From the NCBI GenBank assembly GCA_040221175.1, contig JAVJVK010000001.1, forward strand, positions 248,001 through 312,000: a stretch of DNA of 64,000 nucleotides, in the 5' to 3' direction. The notes beneath the pieces were generated by a model, which saw only the letters and a program-made list of their open reading frames with translations, was not told the DNA's origin and searched no databases. The stretch's first letter is position 1. Each line of letters opens with the position of its first letter. The position numbers and the translations under genes are program-made. This stretch comes from Phycisphaerales bacterium (GTDB lineage: Bacteria; Planctomycetota; Phycisphaerae; Phycisphaerales; UBA1924). Shown piece after piece: positions 1 through 8,009 of this stretch.

Positions 1-258
1 CATCGCCTGCTGACCGATCCATCGCTTGCCGGCCGGACGCACCTTTGGCCGTTCGAACCCGTGCCCGAACATCAAGGCGCCATCAGCATCGCCGAGATCT
101 ATCCCAGCCTGTTTCCGCAGCGAGCCCCGAAGCACTGGTATCGCGACGCTCGACAGGTCGTGGATGCACGCGACGCCATGTGGGCCCTGCCGGGTCTGGC
201 TCAACCCAGCCACGAGCGAGCGGCCCTCGAGGGATGGATCCTCGGCGTGGAGAGTTGA
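1..258 (+). CDS. C-terminal end of a DUF429-like predicted nuclease (5' end outside window)
   Basis: An open frame enters from the left edge and stops with TGA at 256-258, so only about 85 C-terminal residues are visible. They carry THLWPFEP, then AEIYPSLFP, a D-A-R-x-V stretch and a final EGWILGV. As I recall them, these blocks mark the end of DUF429-like RNase H-fold proteins, sometimes misannotated as cobalamin protein CbiG. The block order and the EGWILG ending are what I rely on. The catalytic part is not visible, so the function is unproven. The methyltransferase start codon lies 2 bp downstream, so the genes may be cotranscribed. Confidence 0.5.
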   Translation, partial: HRLLTDPSLAGRTHLWPFEPVPEHQGAISIAEIYPSLFPQRAPKHWYRDARQVVDARDAMWALPGLAQPSHERAALEGWILGVES

Positions 259-260
259 TC

Positions 261-968
261 ATGCCCCGCAGGCTCGTGGGTGAATTGATGGATGATCCCT
301 CCCTCGATGCGGCGCAGCACGCGCATGCATTGGCGGGACTCGCGCGGCTCAATGCCCTCAGCGGGGTGTCGAGGCAGTTCTACCGCATCCTCGCCCGCGA
401 AGCTAGCCTCGTTGACCGATCCCTCACCATCGTTGACGTCGCCACCGGAAGCGCCGACTTGCCCGTGGCAATCCTGCGGCAGGCTCGGCGCGACGGCGTG
501 AGCCTTCGGTTCACGGCATGCGATATCAGTTCGGTCGCACTCGCGCAGGCTCGTGAGCGAGCCGCGAAGGCAGGCGTCGAGTTGGAGACACGCCAACTGG
601 ACATCCTGCATGAGGCGCCACCCCCCGCCGACGTCGCCATGTGCTCGCTCTTCCTGCACCATCTCCAGGACGAGTACATCCGGTCGGTGCTCGGCAAGAT
701 GGCTTCCGCCGGCAGGCAGGTCGTCATCAGCGATCTCTGCCGCGGGCCCTGGGGCTTGGCCCTGGCGGCCATCATCCCCAGGCTGGTCACGCGGTCCAGG
801 GTCGTGCACGTCGATGCCGTTCGCTCGGTACGGGCGGCTTTGACGATCGGGGAGGCCCGCTCGATCACACGGGGAATCGCCGACGAGTCGGCGTGGCAGA
901 TCGATCGGGCCTTTCCCGCGCGTATGCTCATCCGATGGCCGGCAAGCGCCAGTACGACGCGATCGTGA
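261..968 (+). CDS. Class I SAM-dependent methyltransferase of the type III PKS operon
   Basis: A 235-residue protein with a Rossmann-type SAM-binding fold. The motif I region reads VDVATGSADLP at about residues 55-65, followed by an acidic beta2 end (FTACDIS) and a motif IV-like segment (ADVAMCSLFLHHL). I chose ATG 261 because GGAGAG lies just upstream and because the sequence before it is the coding frame of the preceding gene. The 3' end overlaps the oxidoreductase start by 34 bp. Position directly before an FAD oxidoreductase and a type III PKS suggests it O- or C-methylates the polyketide. The substrate cannot be read from sequence. Confidence 0.8.
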   Translation: MPRRLVGELMDDPSLDAAQHAHALAGLARLNALSGVSRQFYRILAREASLVDRSLTIVDVATGSADLPVAILRQARRDGVSLRFTACDISSVALAQARERAAKAGVELETRQLDILHEAPPPADVAMCSLFLHHLQDEYIRSVLGKMASAGRQVVISDLCRGPWGLALAAIIPRLVTRSRVVHVDAVRSVRAALTIGEARSITRGIADESAWQIDRAFPARMLIRWPASASTTRS

Positions 969-2005
969 TCGGAGCTGGTCCGGCGGGTGCACTCGCCGCC
1001 GGTACGCTCGCCGCCCGGGATGTTCGAACGCTCATGGTCGACAAATCGGTCCAGGGGCGTTGGAAAGTATGCGGTTGTTGCCTGGGCGAACTGGGCCAGC
1101 GCGTGCTGTCCGATCTTGGTCTTTCCGATCGTGTGCTCAGGGCCGCAGAACCGCTTCGGCGAATCATGCTCGCCGCTGGCGGCAAGCAGGTCGACCTTGG
1201 GTTGCCCGGCTTCGTGTCAATCTCACGAGAGTCGCTCGATGCGGCGCTCGTCGCGGTTGCGCAAGAGCGAGGCGTGGAAACTCGATGGAACACGACCGCC
1301 ACCATCCACGCGGATGGACGCGTCCAAGCCGGCGGCGAAGAACTGCTCGCCGGCGTCGTGATCGATGCCTCGGGGCTGAGGTCTCACGCACGCCGGGTCG
1401 CCAAGTCCGGGCGCATCGGCCTGGGCATGACGGCCGAGGTTGCAGGCGGCATCTCCGACGTGCTGACGATGGCCGTGGCGCGTGGCGGCTATGTGGGGCG
1501 TGTCGAATTGCCCGATGGTCGCACGGACTTCGCCATGGCTGCAACGCCGGCCTTCGTTCGGCAAGCCGGCTCACCGACCGAGGCCGCCCGGTCCATCTAT
1601 CGGCATGCCGGACTCGATCCCGCAGAGGTACCCGATGGTCGCTGGCATGGCACGCCCGTGCTCACCCGCCAAGCCCGAGCCCAGGAGGGACGCATCCTGC
1701 GTGTGGGTGACGCGGCCGGATACGTCGAACCGTTCACGGGTGAAGGCATGTCGTGGGCGCTGCTCGGCGGCTCACGCATTGCCGACGACGCGATGGCATG
1801 CGCAGAACACGGCCCGGACGCATCGAATTGGCCAGCAAAGCTCCATTCGCTGCTCGCGGCACGACAGGCCCGGTGTCGAGCGGTGTCGATCGCCGTCCGC
1901 TCGCCGGGTCTCCTGCGCACCGCGATCGGGTTAGCGTCGATGTCGCCCGGCATCGGTACGGCAGGGGCAGGCATGCTCAGCGGTTCGCGTCGGAGCGTCG
2001 CATGA
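935..2005 (+). CDS. FAD-dependent oxidoreductase (geranylgeranyl reductase / aromatic hydroxylase-like)
   Basis: A 356-residue flavoprotein. The N-terminus carries the dinucleotide-binding motif VIGAGPAGALAAG (residues 10-22). A conserved second FAD motif, RVGDAAGYVEPFTGEGM, lies near residue 255, and a CGCCLGELG segment near 48-56. Start ATG 935 places the glycine motif at the normal distance from the N-terminus; in-frame sequence upstream is only shadow of the methyltransferase. The stop overlaps the PKS start in an ATGA (2002-2005). In characterised operons a flavoprotein of this class hydroxylates the resorcinol to a hydroquinone or quinone. That role here is inference from context. Confidence 0.85.
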   Translation: MAGKRQYDAIVIGAGPAGALAAGTLAARDVRTLMVDKSVQGRWKVCGCCLGELGQRVLSDLGLSDRVLRAAEPLRRIMLAAGGKQVDLGLPGFVSISRESLDAALVAVAQERGVETRWNTTATIHADGRVQAGGEELLAGVVIDASGLRSHARRVAKSGRIGLGMTAEVAGGISDVLTMAVARGGYVGRVELPDGRTDFAMAATPAFVRQAGSPTEAARSIYRHAGLDPAEVPDGRWHGTPVLTRQARAQEGRILRVGDAAGYVEPFTGEGMSWALLGGSRIADDAMACAEHGPDASNWPAKLHSLLAARQARCRAVSIAVRSPGLLRTAIGLASMSPGIGTAGAGMLSGSRRSVA

Positions 2006-3054
2006 CGGCCCGCCTGCTCGGCATCGGCACCGCCACACCCAGCGGCAGGCTCGATCAGGCCGCGGCCGCACAGATGGTCGCCACGATCGCGGATGCATCG
2101 CCCGGCCGGGCCCGCGCCATGGCCCACCTGTACGAACAGTCTGGGATCGAGCATCGTGCCATGGCCATCCTGGACGGCACGCGGCAGACGTATTACAACG
2201 GCATCATCCCCGATACCGCCCACCGGATGCGCACGTTCCACGAACTTGCGCCTCCCCTGGCTCACCAGGCCAGCAAACGAGCCATCGAGGCTGCCGGCGT
2301 AGATGCTCGGAACATCACGCACCTGGTCACCGCGAGTTGCACGGGGCTCGCATCGCCCGGGGTCGACATTGCGCTGATTGGTTCGCTCGGGCTCGAGGCC
2401 TCGGTGCAGCGCGTGAATATCGGTTTCATGGGTTGCCATGCGGCCCTGAACGCCATTCGGACGGCACGCGCTCTGGCCATGGCAGAGCCGTCCTCGTGTG
2501 TGCTGGTCTGCTGCGCCGAGTTGTGCTCGCTGCACATCCAGGCGTCGCAAGCCGACGGGTGCGCAGTAGCCGACGCACTCTTTGCCGATGGAGCGGCGGC
2601 ATGCGTGATCGATGCCGACTCCGCGGCAGGTGCCCCGATCCTGCGTCGATCGGCCTCGATCCTGCTCCCCCAGAGCCTGGAAGCCATGGGCTGGCACATC
2701 GGCGAAGCCGGCTTCAGGATGTCGCTCTCGCCCAACGTCCCAGATATCCTGGCGCGATCGGTTCGACCGTGGATCGAAGACGTTCTCCGACGAGAACGGC
2801 TGGCCATCGAGGACGTGGCGGCGTGGGCGATCCATCCTGGCGGCCCACGCGTGCTGGCGTCCGTCGCGGGCGCTCTGTCGCTGGATGCCGCAGCGACGCG
2901 AGCGTCGGGCGACGTCTTGCGAACCCACGGCAACATGAGCAGCGCCACGATCCTGTTCATCCTCGAGAAACTACTTCAGCAGCAACACGCTGGTCCGCTC
3001 GTCGCGTTGGCGTTCGGACCGGGATTGACCGGCGAAGCGTTGCTTCTGGCCTGA
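2002..3054 (+). CDS. Type III polyketide synthase (chalcone/stilbene synthase fold)
   Basis: A 350-residue thiolase-fold enzyme that extends an acyl starter with malonyl-CoA and cyclises it. The full triad is visible: Cys113 in TASCTGLASPG, His278 in WAIHPGGPRVL and Asn311 in HGNMSSAT. The family block GFMGCHAALNA (141-151) and a C-terminal AFGPGLTGE are present. ATG 2002 follows GGAG at a good distance and overlaps the previous stop by 4 bp. With a methyltransferase and flavoprotein in the same operon, an alkylresorcinol, alkylpyrone or derived quinone lipid is the most likely product class. The gene ends exactly where the convergent lipoprotein gene ends (3054/3055), leaving no space for a terminator. 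Confidence 0.93.
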   Translation: MTARLLGIGTATPSGRLDQAAAAQMVATIADASPGRARAMAHLYEQSGIEHRAMAILDGTRQTYYNGIIPDTAHRMRTFHELAPPLAHQASKRAIEAAGVDARNITHLVTASCTGLASPGVDIALIGSLGLEASVQRVNIGFMGCHAALNAIRTARALAMAEPSSCVLVCCAELCSLHIQASQADGCAVADALFADGAAACVIDADSAAGAPILRRSASILLPQSLEAMGWHIGEAGFRMSLSPNVPDILARSVRPWIEDVLRRERLAIEDVAAWAIHPGGPRVLASVAGALSLDAAATRASGDVLRTHGNMSSATILFILEKLLQQQHAGPLVALAFGPGLTGEALLLA

Positions 3055-4341
3055 CTAGGGTGCCGACGCTGGGGCCATGCCAAAGACCATCAGGTCGGTC
3101 GCGGATCGACGCATCGGGGCGAACAGCACGAACGGACGCGCCACGCTCGCGGTCCGGCGGGGCAGATAGTCCTCGCTGAGCACGCGCGTGGCGGTTCCGC
3201 GGCCGGCTTGCGGGCCGGGCGTCCACAGTACCAGGCCATCGGGCGTTGAGCACAGCGCCCGGCCATCGCCCGCATCGACCGCCGCAACACTCTTGGGAGC
3301 CATCGCCACGAGCGAACGCCGGGACGTATCGACCGCGGCACAGCGATCCATGGCCGGATGGAAGAATATCGGCCCCAGCGATGCTTCGGTTGGCGCGACG
3401 GCGGAATCATCGAGCGCATCGCTCGCAGACAGGCCCTGCACGGCCGATTGCGACGCGGCCACGATCTGAGCCGCGCCGGGAATTCCTCCGCTGGCGGCCA
3501 ACTCCCATCGCCGCACGACGCGTCCGACGTCGCCGCCCGATCGTGTCGTCAGGTCGATGAGCAGGATATCGATGGCGCCCCCGTCTCGAACGGCCAGGCA
3601 CGTGGCATACCGCTGATCGGGTGCGAGCAAGGGGAACACCAAGTCCGCATCCGGCAGCGAGAGCCTGCGCCGCTCGCCATCGCGACCCCGCCATACGAGG
3701 GAGAATCGCTGCTCGCCCGCCCCACGCCGGCAATAGAGCAATGCGCCATTGCCCGCGAAGACTGCATGCGCCGACACCGAGTCGTCACGAACCAGCCAAC
3801 GGACGCCCGCCGCGTCTTCGCTCCATCGCGCGATGCCGATCCAGCGCGTGCCATCGGGCCTGGGCGACTCCACGAGCACGCCCTCCACATCGGTGTCACG
3901 ACCCAGCAGGATCGGCGTTTCGAGATCGAATACCTCGACGCTGGTGCGAAAACCGCCAACCCCCGGCTTCAGTGGAGCGATGGACACGGTGGCATGCTCA
4001 CCGCGCGACAGGCTGACGCCGCTCGTCGCAAGCCGTTGGTCACGCGGGGGCGCTGGTGAGTCCTGCGTCGCCAGAAACTGCCCATCGGGGCTGACCATCG
4101 GAACACTCAGCCCGTCGTAGGCGATAGTGCCAAGCGACTCGACCGAGACCGACACGCGCGATGCCGTCGTGCCGCTGATCACGGGGCGGGCGATGGGATC
4201 GGCAGGCAGCGTCGGCGGTGCATTGTCGCGCTCTTCGCGCAACGCCTCGGTGCGCTGCTCGTCGACCACGCAACCAGCTGTTGACGCGGCCAGCAATGAA
4301 AGCAGGATGGCCCTGACTCGATTACCCCGGCTCGCTGGCAT
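3055..4341 (-). CDS. Putative lipoprotein with beta-propeller-like repeats, last gene of the T2SS block
   Basis: A 428-residue protein starting with a hydrophobic signal that ends in LLAASTAGC, so Cys24 is the likely lipidated residue. The lipobox is weak because Thr, not Leu, precedes Ala-Gly. The body has repeated blade-like units: SPDGQFLATQDS, WRGRDGERRRLSL, LLAPDQRYATCLAV, HPAMDRCAAVD. These resemble WD40/TolB propellers, but no family is named with confidence. The start overlaps the end of gspD by 20 bp on the same strand, so it is almost certainly cotranscribed with the secretion genes. A pilotin-like or substrate role is possible but unsupported. Confidence 0.6.
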   Translation of the reverse strand: MPASRGNRVRAILLSLLAASTAGCVVDEQRTEALREERDNAPPTLPADPIARPVISGTTASRVSVSVESLGTIAYDGLSVPMVSPDGQFLATQDSPAPPRDQRLATSGVSLSRGEHATVSIAPLKPGVGGFRTSVEVFDLETPILLGRDTDVEGVLVESPRPDGTRWIGIARWSEDAAGVRWLVRDDSVSAHAVFAGNGALLYCRRGAGEQRFSLVWRGRDGERRRLSLPDADLVFPLLAPDQRYATCLAVRDGGAIDILLIDLTTRSGGDVGRVVRRWELAASGGIPGAAQIVAASQSAVQGLSASDALDDSAVAPTEASLGPIFFHPAMDRCAAVDTSRRSLVAMAPKSVAAVDAGDGRALCSTPDGLVLWTPGPQAGRGTATRVLSEDYLPRRTASVARPFVLFAPMRRSATDLMVFGMAPASAP

Positions 4342-6832
4342 CCACGCCCTCCTCGTCGGGCACGAGTGGCTCGCCCTCCAGCGGTTCTTCGATGCCCATC
4401 TGCTCGCGCTGCATCCGCAGGCGCAGTCGGTAGGCCTCGTTGATGGCGTCCGCCTCTTCGGCGTTCTCGACGATCACGGGCGTGATGAAGATGAGCTGCT
4501 CGGTACTGCTCACCCCGGTCTCGCGAGAGCGGAACAGCCACCCCAGGATCGGGATGTCGCCCAGCAGCGGCACCTTCCGCACGACCTGCGAGTCCTCGTT
4601 TCGCAAGATGCCGGATATGACCAGGGTTTGTCCGCTACGGACGATGAGCTGCGTCGTCGTCTCGCGACGATCGACCACGACTTGACCGCTGGCGTTGGAT
4701 TGTCCGGGCGCCACCGAGCTGAGCTCGATGTTTACCCGGAGGTCCACGTCCTTGTTGGGCGTCAGGCGAGGCCGCACGCGCAGCTGGATGCCGACCGCGC
4801 GATACTCGAAGCCCTGGGTGGTTCCGCCGCTGTCGGTCGTCTGGGCATTGGTGATGAACGGAATGTCCTGCCCGTCGAAGAACTCCGCTTCCTGATTGTC
4901 GCTGGTGAAGATGATCGGCCGGCTCAGGATGCTCACGTCCGTACGCTCGTTGAGCGCCTGGAGCACGGCGTTCAGATCGACGCCGACGTTCAGCACGCTG
5001 GTATCGAACAGGTTGCCGAACACGCCGCTCTCACTCGCCGTCGTGCTCGAGACGAACGAGATGGAGTTGTCCGTTCGGCTGAGGTTGATCGGAGAACTCG
5101 ACCACCGGAGGCCCAGGGCCTCGGCATCATCGCGGCTCACTTCGGCGATGACGGCCTGGATAAGCACCTGCCGGCCCGGTTGATCAAGCTGCTGGATGAG
5201 ATCGACCACCGCGGCTCGATACTCGGGCGGACTGAGCACCATGATCGCGTTCTGCCGCCACACGGGCACGATGCGGAGCTTGCCAATCAGGTTGCTCGCG
5301 CCGCTGTTGTCGGTTTGCTCGCGGGCGGTCTGCCACCAGAAGGTGATGCTTCCCGGATCATTCTGGGTTTCGGTCGTCGCCGTATCTTCGGCGTCGCTGG
5401 CAAAGGGACTCGAACCGGCGCCAGCGCCGCTCGTCAGCCCGCTCTCGCTCCGCGGGATGCTCGCAAGCGTGCCATCGAGGGCCAGCAGCGCGTTGAGTTG
5501 CTCGGCAACTTCCTCGGCCGACACGTGCTTGAGCGAGACGATCGCGGGCAGCCCCACGCTCTTGGGCTGATCCAGGTCCTTGATGATCTGATCGATGACT
5601 GCCAGGTTGTCCGGGCTCTTTGCAACCACGGCGATCTGGCCTGCCGAGGGAATCGCCTCGAATGCGAACTGTCCCGCCAGACGGCCCACGCCCTGCGACG
5701 AGCCCGAACTGCCCTGATTGGCCTGGTTGCCCTGCCCGCCACCGCCGCCGGCCGCCGCAGCGCTCGGCTCGCCAAACAAGCCAACAAGCAGATCTCGGAC
5801 GGCGATCGGATCGCTGTTCTCCAGCGTGTAGATCCGCGGCGTCACGGTTTCTTCGGGAAGGGGCAGATCCCATTCGGTCTCGATCAAGTCGGCGATCTGA
5901 TCCATGACGCCCTGCTCGGCAGCGACCGTCACGCCATTCTGCTGGGTGTTGGCGGTCACGCGCAGTTCGGCTGTCGAAGCGCCACCGCTGCTCTCTTCCT
6001 CGCCGCCGCCGCGACCGAAGAAGCGGTTGAAGTTGCGGCCACCCTGCTGCTGATTCTGCGTCGTCGAACTGCTTTCGCCAAACAATTCGGTGATGTTCTC
6101 CGCGATGAGTTCGGCATCGGCGTATCGAAGCCGGAACGTCCGCGTCACCAGTGCCCGAGAGCCCGGCTGGTCCATACCCGCCAGCAGGCCCTCGATTCGC
6201 CGGAGCAGACCGATGTTGCCCAGTACGGCGATGTGGTTGCTTGCCTCATCCACCGTGATCTTCGCGTACTCGGGCACGACGTCGCCGAGGGCCTCGGCCA
6301 GTTCCGATGCTTCCGAGTTGCTGATGCGATAGATCTTCTCGGCCATCGACCCGAGGTCGGTGCGGTCCATCACGCTTTCGCTGGGGCCGATGACGGGCAC
6401 GTCCTGCCGTATGACTTCGTTGATGTCTCGGAGGATGATGATGTCTTTGGTCTCGACGATGGCCACGCCGTCCTGCTGAAGCGCCAGGATGACCAGATCC
6501 AGCGCCTGCTGCCGCGGAATGGGCTGATCGCTGACCAGCGTGATACGCGCTGGAAGCCGCATCTCGGGAACGATCACGACCTTCCCGGTTGCCTCGACGA
6601 TGAACGGGATCAGGTCTTCAATCGATGCGTCGCGGAACGACAGCGTCGTCGGTGGGCCGTTCAGCACGCGGCGCCCGTCGGGGCCACGCTCCACGGCCGG
6701 CGCTTCCTGGCCGTCGTCTGCCTGCGGCTCAGCGTCCTGTGAGCCGAAGGCGGGAACCGCAAGCCCCGCTGCACACACCAGGGCGAGCATCGCCGATCGG
6801 GTCGTCCGGCTGCAACGAATATCCGCATTCAT
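4322..6832 (-). CDS. gspD: Type II secretion system secretin GspD
   Basis: An 836-residue outer-membrane secretin. A signal peptide (about residues 1-30, ending in VPAFGSQ) is followed by N0 and N-domain repeats (STTLSFRDASIEDLIPF-like start; later TFRLRYADAELIAENI and TPRIYTLENSDPIAV). Gln/Gly/Ser-rich linkers separate them. The C-terminal secretin domain carries the diagnostic VPLLGDIPILGWLFR. ATG 6832 has GAGG about 9 nt upstream. It is distal in the operon, after gspE to gspM, whereas in proteobacteria gspC-gspD usually come first. It forms the channel through which folded exoproteins leave. Confidence 0.95.
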   Translation of the reverse strand: MNADIRCSRTTRSAMLALVCAAGLAVPAFGSQDAEPQADDGQEAPAVERGPDGRRVLNGPPTTLSFRDASIEDLIPFIVEATGKVVIVPEMRLPARITLVSDQPIPRQQALDLVILALQQDGVAIVETKDIIILRDINEVIRQDVPVIGPSESVMDRTDLGSMAEKIYRISNSEASELAEALGDVVPEYAKITVDEASNHIAVLGNIGLLRRIEGLLAGMDQPGSRALVTRTFRLRYADAELIAENITELFGESSSTTQNQQQGGRNFNRFFGRGGGEEESSGGASTAELRVTANTQQNGVTVAAEQGVMDQIADLIETEWDLPLPEETVTPRIYTLENSDPIAVRDLLVGLFGEPSAAAAGGGGGQGNQANQGSSGSSQGVGRLAGQFAFEAIPSAGQIAVVAKSPDNLAVIDQIIKDLDQPKSVGLPAIVSLKHVSAEEVAEQLNALLALDGTLASIPRSESGLTSGAGAGSSPFASDAEDTATTETQNDPGSITFWWQTAREQTDNSGASNLIGKLRIVPVWRQNAIMVLSPPEYRAAVVDLIQQLDQPGRQVLIQAVIAEVSRDDAEALGLRWSSSPINLSRTDNSISFVSSTTASESGVFGNLFDTSVLNVGVDLNAVLQALNERTDVSILSRPIIFTSDNQEAEFFDGQDIPFITNAQTTDSGGTTQGFEYRAVGIQLRVRPRLTPNKDVDLRVNIELSSVAPGQSNASGQVVVDRRETTTQLIVRSGQTLVISGILRNEDSQVVRKVPLLGDIPILGWLFRSRETGVSSTEQLIFITPVIVENAEEADAINEAYRLRLRMQREQMGIEEPLEGEPLVPDEEGVDASEPG

Positions 6833-6846
6833 GAAGTAACCTCGCT

Positions 6847-7377
6847 TCAGCCATCCGCCGACGAGCGATCGTCGCGATTCGGAATTACCACTCGATCCCG
6901 GCCCATGAGGGGCACGTCAAACTCGATTCCCCGCCACATCACTCGGATCGACCAGGGGGCCGACGCTTCGAGCACGCGAAGGTTGTCGTCGTTTCCCTCA
7001 CCGACCGCCAGGATCGTCTTGTCGTCAAACAGCACCTGCCCGTTCACGAAGGCCACGACCTTCGGTCCCCCGTACGTACTCGGCGCAGGCGGTGGCGATG
7101 GCGGTGGTGGTGGGGGAGCAGGCGGCGGTGGTGGTGGCGGTGGCGGCAGAGGGGGAGGCGGCGCACCGGGAACGAAGAACGGCGATCGACCATCGAGCTG
7201 CGCCCGATACCGCGCCGTAACATCGCCCAGTTCGTTGGTCGCGCCGACACCGGCATCCGCCTCGGGCAGCGAGAGCGTCGCCGAGCGAGCGATGCCGCCC
7301 AGCCCGACGATCAGTGCCACGCTCGCCGCAACGCCGGCGGCGCCGACGAGCACCCATGCCGAGGTTGGTGCACTCAT
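6847..7377 (-). CDS. GspC/PilP-like inner-membrane protein with polyproline linker
   Basis: A 176-residue bitopic protein: short cytoplasmic start, one membrane helix (about residues 7-29), then a nearly pure proline tract (about residues 72-101). A small C-terminal domain follows (FVNGQVLFDDKTILAVG...IEFDVPLMGRDRVVIP). This layout matches GspC, whose periplasmic HR domain contacts the secretin N0 domain. The C-terminal domain looks HR/PilP-like by its short strands, but similarity is too weak to be certain. It overlaps gspM by 4 bp and precedes gspD by 14 bp. The long proline tract would act as a stiff spacer across the periplasm. Confidence 0.6.
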   Translation of the reverse strand: MSAPTSAWVLVGAAGVAASVALIVGLGGIARSATLSLPEADAGVGATNELGDVTARYRAQLDGRSPFFVPGAPPPPLPPPPPPPPPAPPPPPPSPPPAPSTYGGPKVVAFVNGQVLFDDKTILAVGEGNDDNLRVLEASAPWSIRVMWRGIEFDVPLMGRDRVVIPNRDDRSSADG

Positions 7378-8009
7378 GACGCGCTTCCCCCCGTCCGCCG
7401 GGCCGTCGTGCCGAGCGCCCAGGCCTCGACCGTAAGCGTCGCCGAAACCTGGCGGGAACCATCATCGGCACGCCGCACGATCACGCGCGTGACGGCAGCA
7501 ACGTCGGCGTTCGCCTCCAACGCGCCGAGCACCTCGCTGAACGCCTCGGGCGAGGCGTCGAAGCTCACCGTGCTGACCAGCTTCACGAGCGAGCCGCGGC
7601 CCCCGTAGTACTGCGTCGCCGGCCCATCAGCCAGATTCTGCTCGGTCGTTTGCGTCCGAGCTCCGGTCACGCCGGCCTGCCGCAACGCAGTATCCACGGC
7701 ACGGTTCAAGGCCGTTGCCCGCTCGCTCCGTGGCCCGGGCAACTCGATGGGGCCGTGCATGCGCGAGCCCAACGCGATGCGCTGCTGGTCGTCCTGCGCC
7801 TTCTCGCCCATGGCGCGAACCGCCCGGATGCGCGCCGCCATCGCGTCGGCGCGTCCAGATGCATCCACCGTTACGTCGACGACGGGTTCAACCAGCAGGA
7901 AATATCCGGCCAGGCCCGCGACAGCCCAGACCAGCCAACGCCCAGCCCGGGGCAGCCGGCCATACCACGCGAAGCGATCGGCGCCAGTCTTGGCTTTCGA
8001 GTGACTCAT
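7374..8009 (-). CDS. gspM: GspM-like T2SS assembly protein
   Basis: A 211-residue bitopic inner-membrane protein. A basic N-terminus precedes one membrane helix (about residues 25-42, WLVWAVAGLAGYFLLV). A coiled region and a small ferredoxin-like C-terminal domain (LVKLVSTVSFDASPEAFSEVLGALE...VSATLTVEAWAL) follow. The fold, length and position after the gspL-like gene fit GspM, which pairs with GspL. It overlaps both neighbours by 4 bp. Sequence identity to known GspM is not obvious, so the assignment rests on topology and gene order. Confidence 0.65.
   Translation of the reverse strand: MSHSKAKTGADRFAWYGRLPRAGRWLVWAVAGLAGYFLLVEPVVDVTVDASGRADAMAARIRAVRAMGEKAQDDQQRIALGSRMHGPIELPGPRSERATALNRAVDTALRQAGVTGARTQTTEQNLADGPATQYYGGRGSLVKLVSTVSFDASPEAFSEVLGALEANADVAAVTRVIVRRADDGSRQVSATLTVEAWALGTTARRTGGSAS

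Noticed and set aside
4127-6742. Long open frame on the plus strand under gspD (871 codons)
   Set aside because: It is antisense to a fully convincing secretin gene. The translation has no domain and is typical of GC-rich shadow frames.
7082-7170. Possible CRISPR or tandem-repeat array
   Set aside because: The repeat is GGC/GGT triplets encoding the polyproline tract of the GspC-like protein on the other strand; no spacers exist.
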